NCBI GenBank assembly: GCA_027365715.1
Contig: DAHXLZ010000112.1
Span: 1 to 14,085, forward strand
From: Methanomassiliicoccales archaeon
Lineage (GTDB): Archaea; Thermoplasmatota; Thermoplasmata; Sysuiplasmatales; Sysuiplasmataceae
DNA: 14,085 nt
Reading direction: 5' to 3'
In this document: in pieces, positions 13,952-14,085 of the stretch
How the letters are laid out: each line of letters begins with the position of its first letter
Numbering within the stretch: the stretch's first letter is position 1
Notes under the pieces: generated by a model
Told to the model about the DNA's origin: nothing
The model's input: only the letters and a program-made list of their open reading frames with translations
Database searches by the model: none
Translations under genes and position numbers: made by a program

Positions 13952-14085
13952 TCAGCCTCCCGCTCCTGCCTGAGTCACAGGCAGACACACTGGTTTGGAT
14001 CGTGACCAGATGTTCCTCGCAGCATTCAGGTCACGATCATGTGTGACACTACAGGGGCATTGCCACACCTTTTCTGCTCCGAGTT
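13952..14085 (-). CDS. tnpB: TnpB (IS200/IS605-IS1341 family), C-terminal end only, cut by window
   Basis: Only the last 43 codons before the TGA at 13952-13954 are visible; the rest lies beyond the right edge. The peptide contains VWQCPCSVTHDRDLNAARNI, the end of the TnpB zinc ribbon followed by the DRDxNAARNI block that carries the third RuvC acidic residue. TnpB is an RNA-guided nuclease of IS200/IS605 elements. The usual CPxCG knuckle reads CPCS here, one residue short, so zinc binding may be altered. Whether a TnpA transposase accompanies it cannot be seen. It is on the same strand as the exported amidase gene, with a 128-bp gap. Confidence 0.75.
   Translation of the reverse strand, partial: LGAEKVWQCPCSVTHDRDLNAARNIWSRSKPVCLPVTQAGAGG
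13998..14038. repeat. 10-bp inverted repeat within the tnpB 3' end
   Basis: GATCGTGACC at 13998-14007 and GGTCACGATC at 14029-14038 are perfect inverted copies around a 21-bp loop. They lie in the codons for HDRD and for WSRS. As the guide RNAs of TnpB systems derive from the tnpB 3' end and downstream sequence, this could be an RNA stem. Coding constraint alone does not require such a long match. Confidence 0.55.

Noticed and set aside
1..14085. CRISPR array, tRNA, rRNA or riboswitch
   Set aside because: No regularly spaced repeats, cloverleaf or long conserved structured leader was recognised by reading; gaps are too short for most of these.

Overview
The window reads as an archaeal chromosome segment, most likely from a Thermoplasmata-type organism (domain assignment fairly confident, class an inference). 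Several genes have A/T-rich TATA-like boxes about 26-29 nt upstream of, or close to, the start codon, as in leaderless or short-leader archaeal transcripts. Arg is often AGG/AGA. The one exported protein has an archaeal-style layout: signal segment, many N-x-S/T sequons, one C-terminal membrane helix and a short basic tail. No bacterial -35/-10 pattern, rRNA, tRNA or CRISPR array was seen.

Almost every gene belongs to one theme: catabolism of bacterial peptidoglycan (murein). From left to right: anmK (-, cut by the left edge), namZ (+), murQ (-), L-Ala-D/L-Glu epimerase, tandem GNAT acetyltransferase and NlpC/P60 peptidase (all +), nagZ (-), nagA (+), dacB-like carboxypeptidase (-), amiE-like serine hydrolase (-), BadF-type amino-sugar kinase (+), nagB (-), exported amidase-like protein (-), and the 3' end of a tnpB (-) at the right edge.

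Together they form a nearly complete route. The membrane-anchored amidase may attack murein outside the cell. Inside, NagZ and NamZ would peel GlcNAc and MurNAc from non-reducing ends, the AmiE-like protein would detach peptides, and the DacB-like enzyme, NlpC/P60 peptidase and epimerase would break the stem peptide down to L-Ala-L-Glu. The kinase and AnmK give GlcNAc-6P and MurNAc-6P, MurQ removes D-lactate, and NagA and NagB deliver fructose-6P, acetate and ammonia. No murein biosynthesis gene, transporter or regulator is in the window, so scavenging of other cells' walls fits better than recycling of an own wall.

The layout is a chequerboard. Four divergent pairs share intergenic regions of 96-125 bp, and four convergent pairs overlap or lie within about 30 bp. 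Palindromes in two divergent regions and upstream of the exported amidase are candidate operators. Every gap is shorter than 300 bp.
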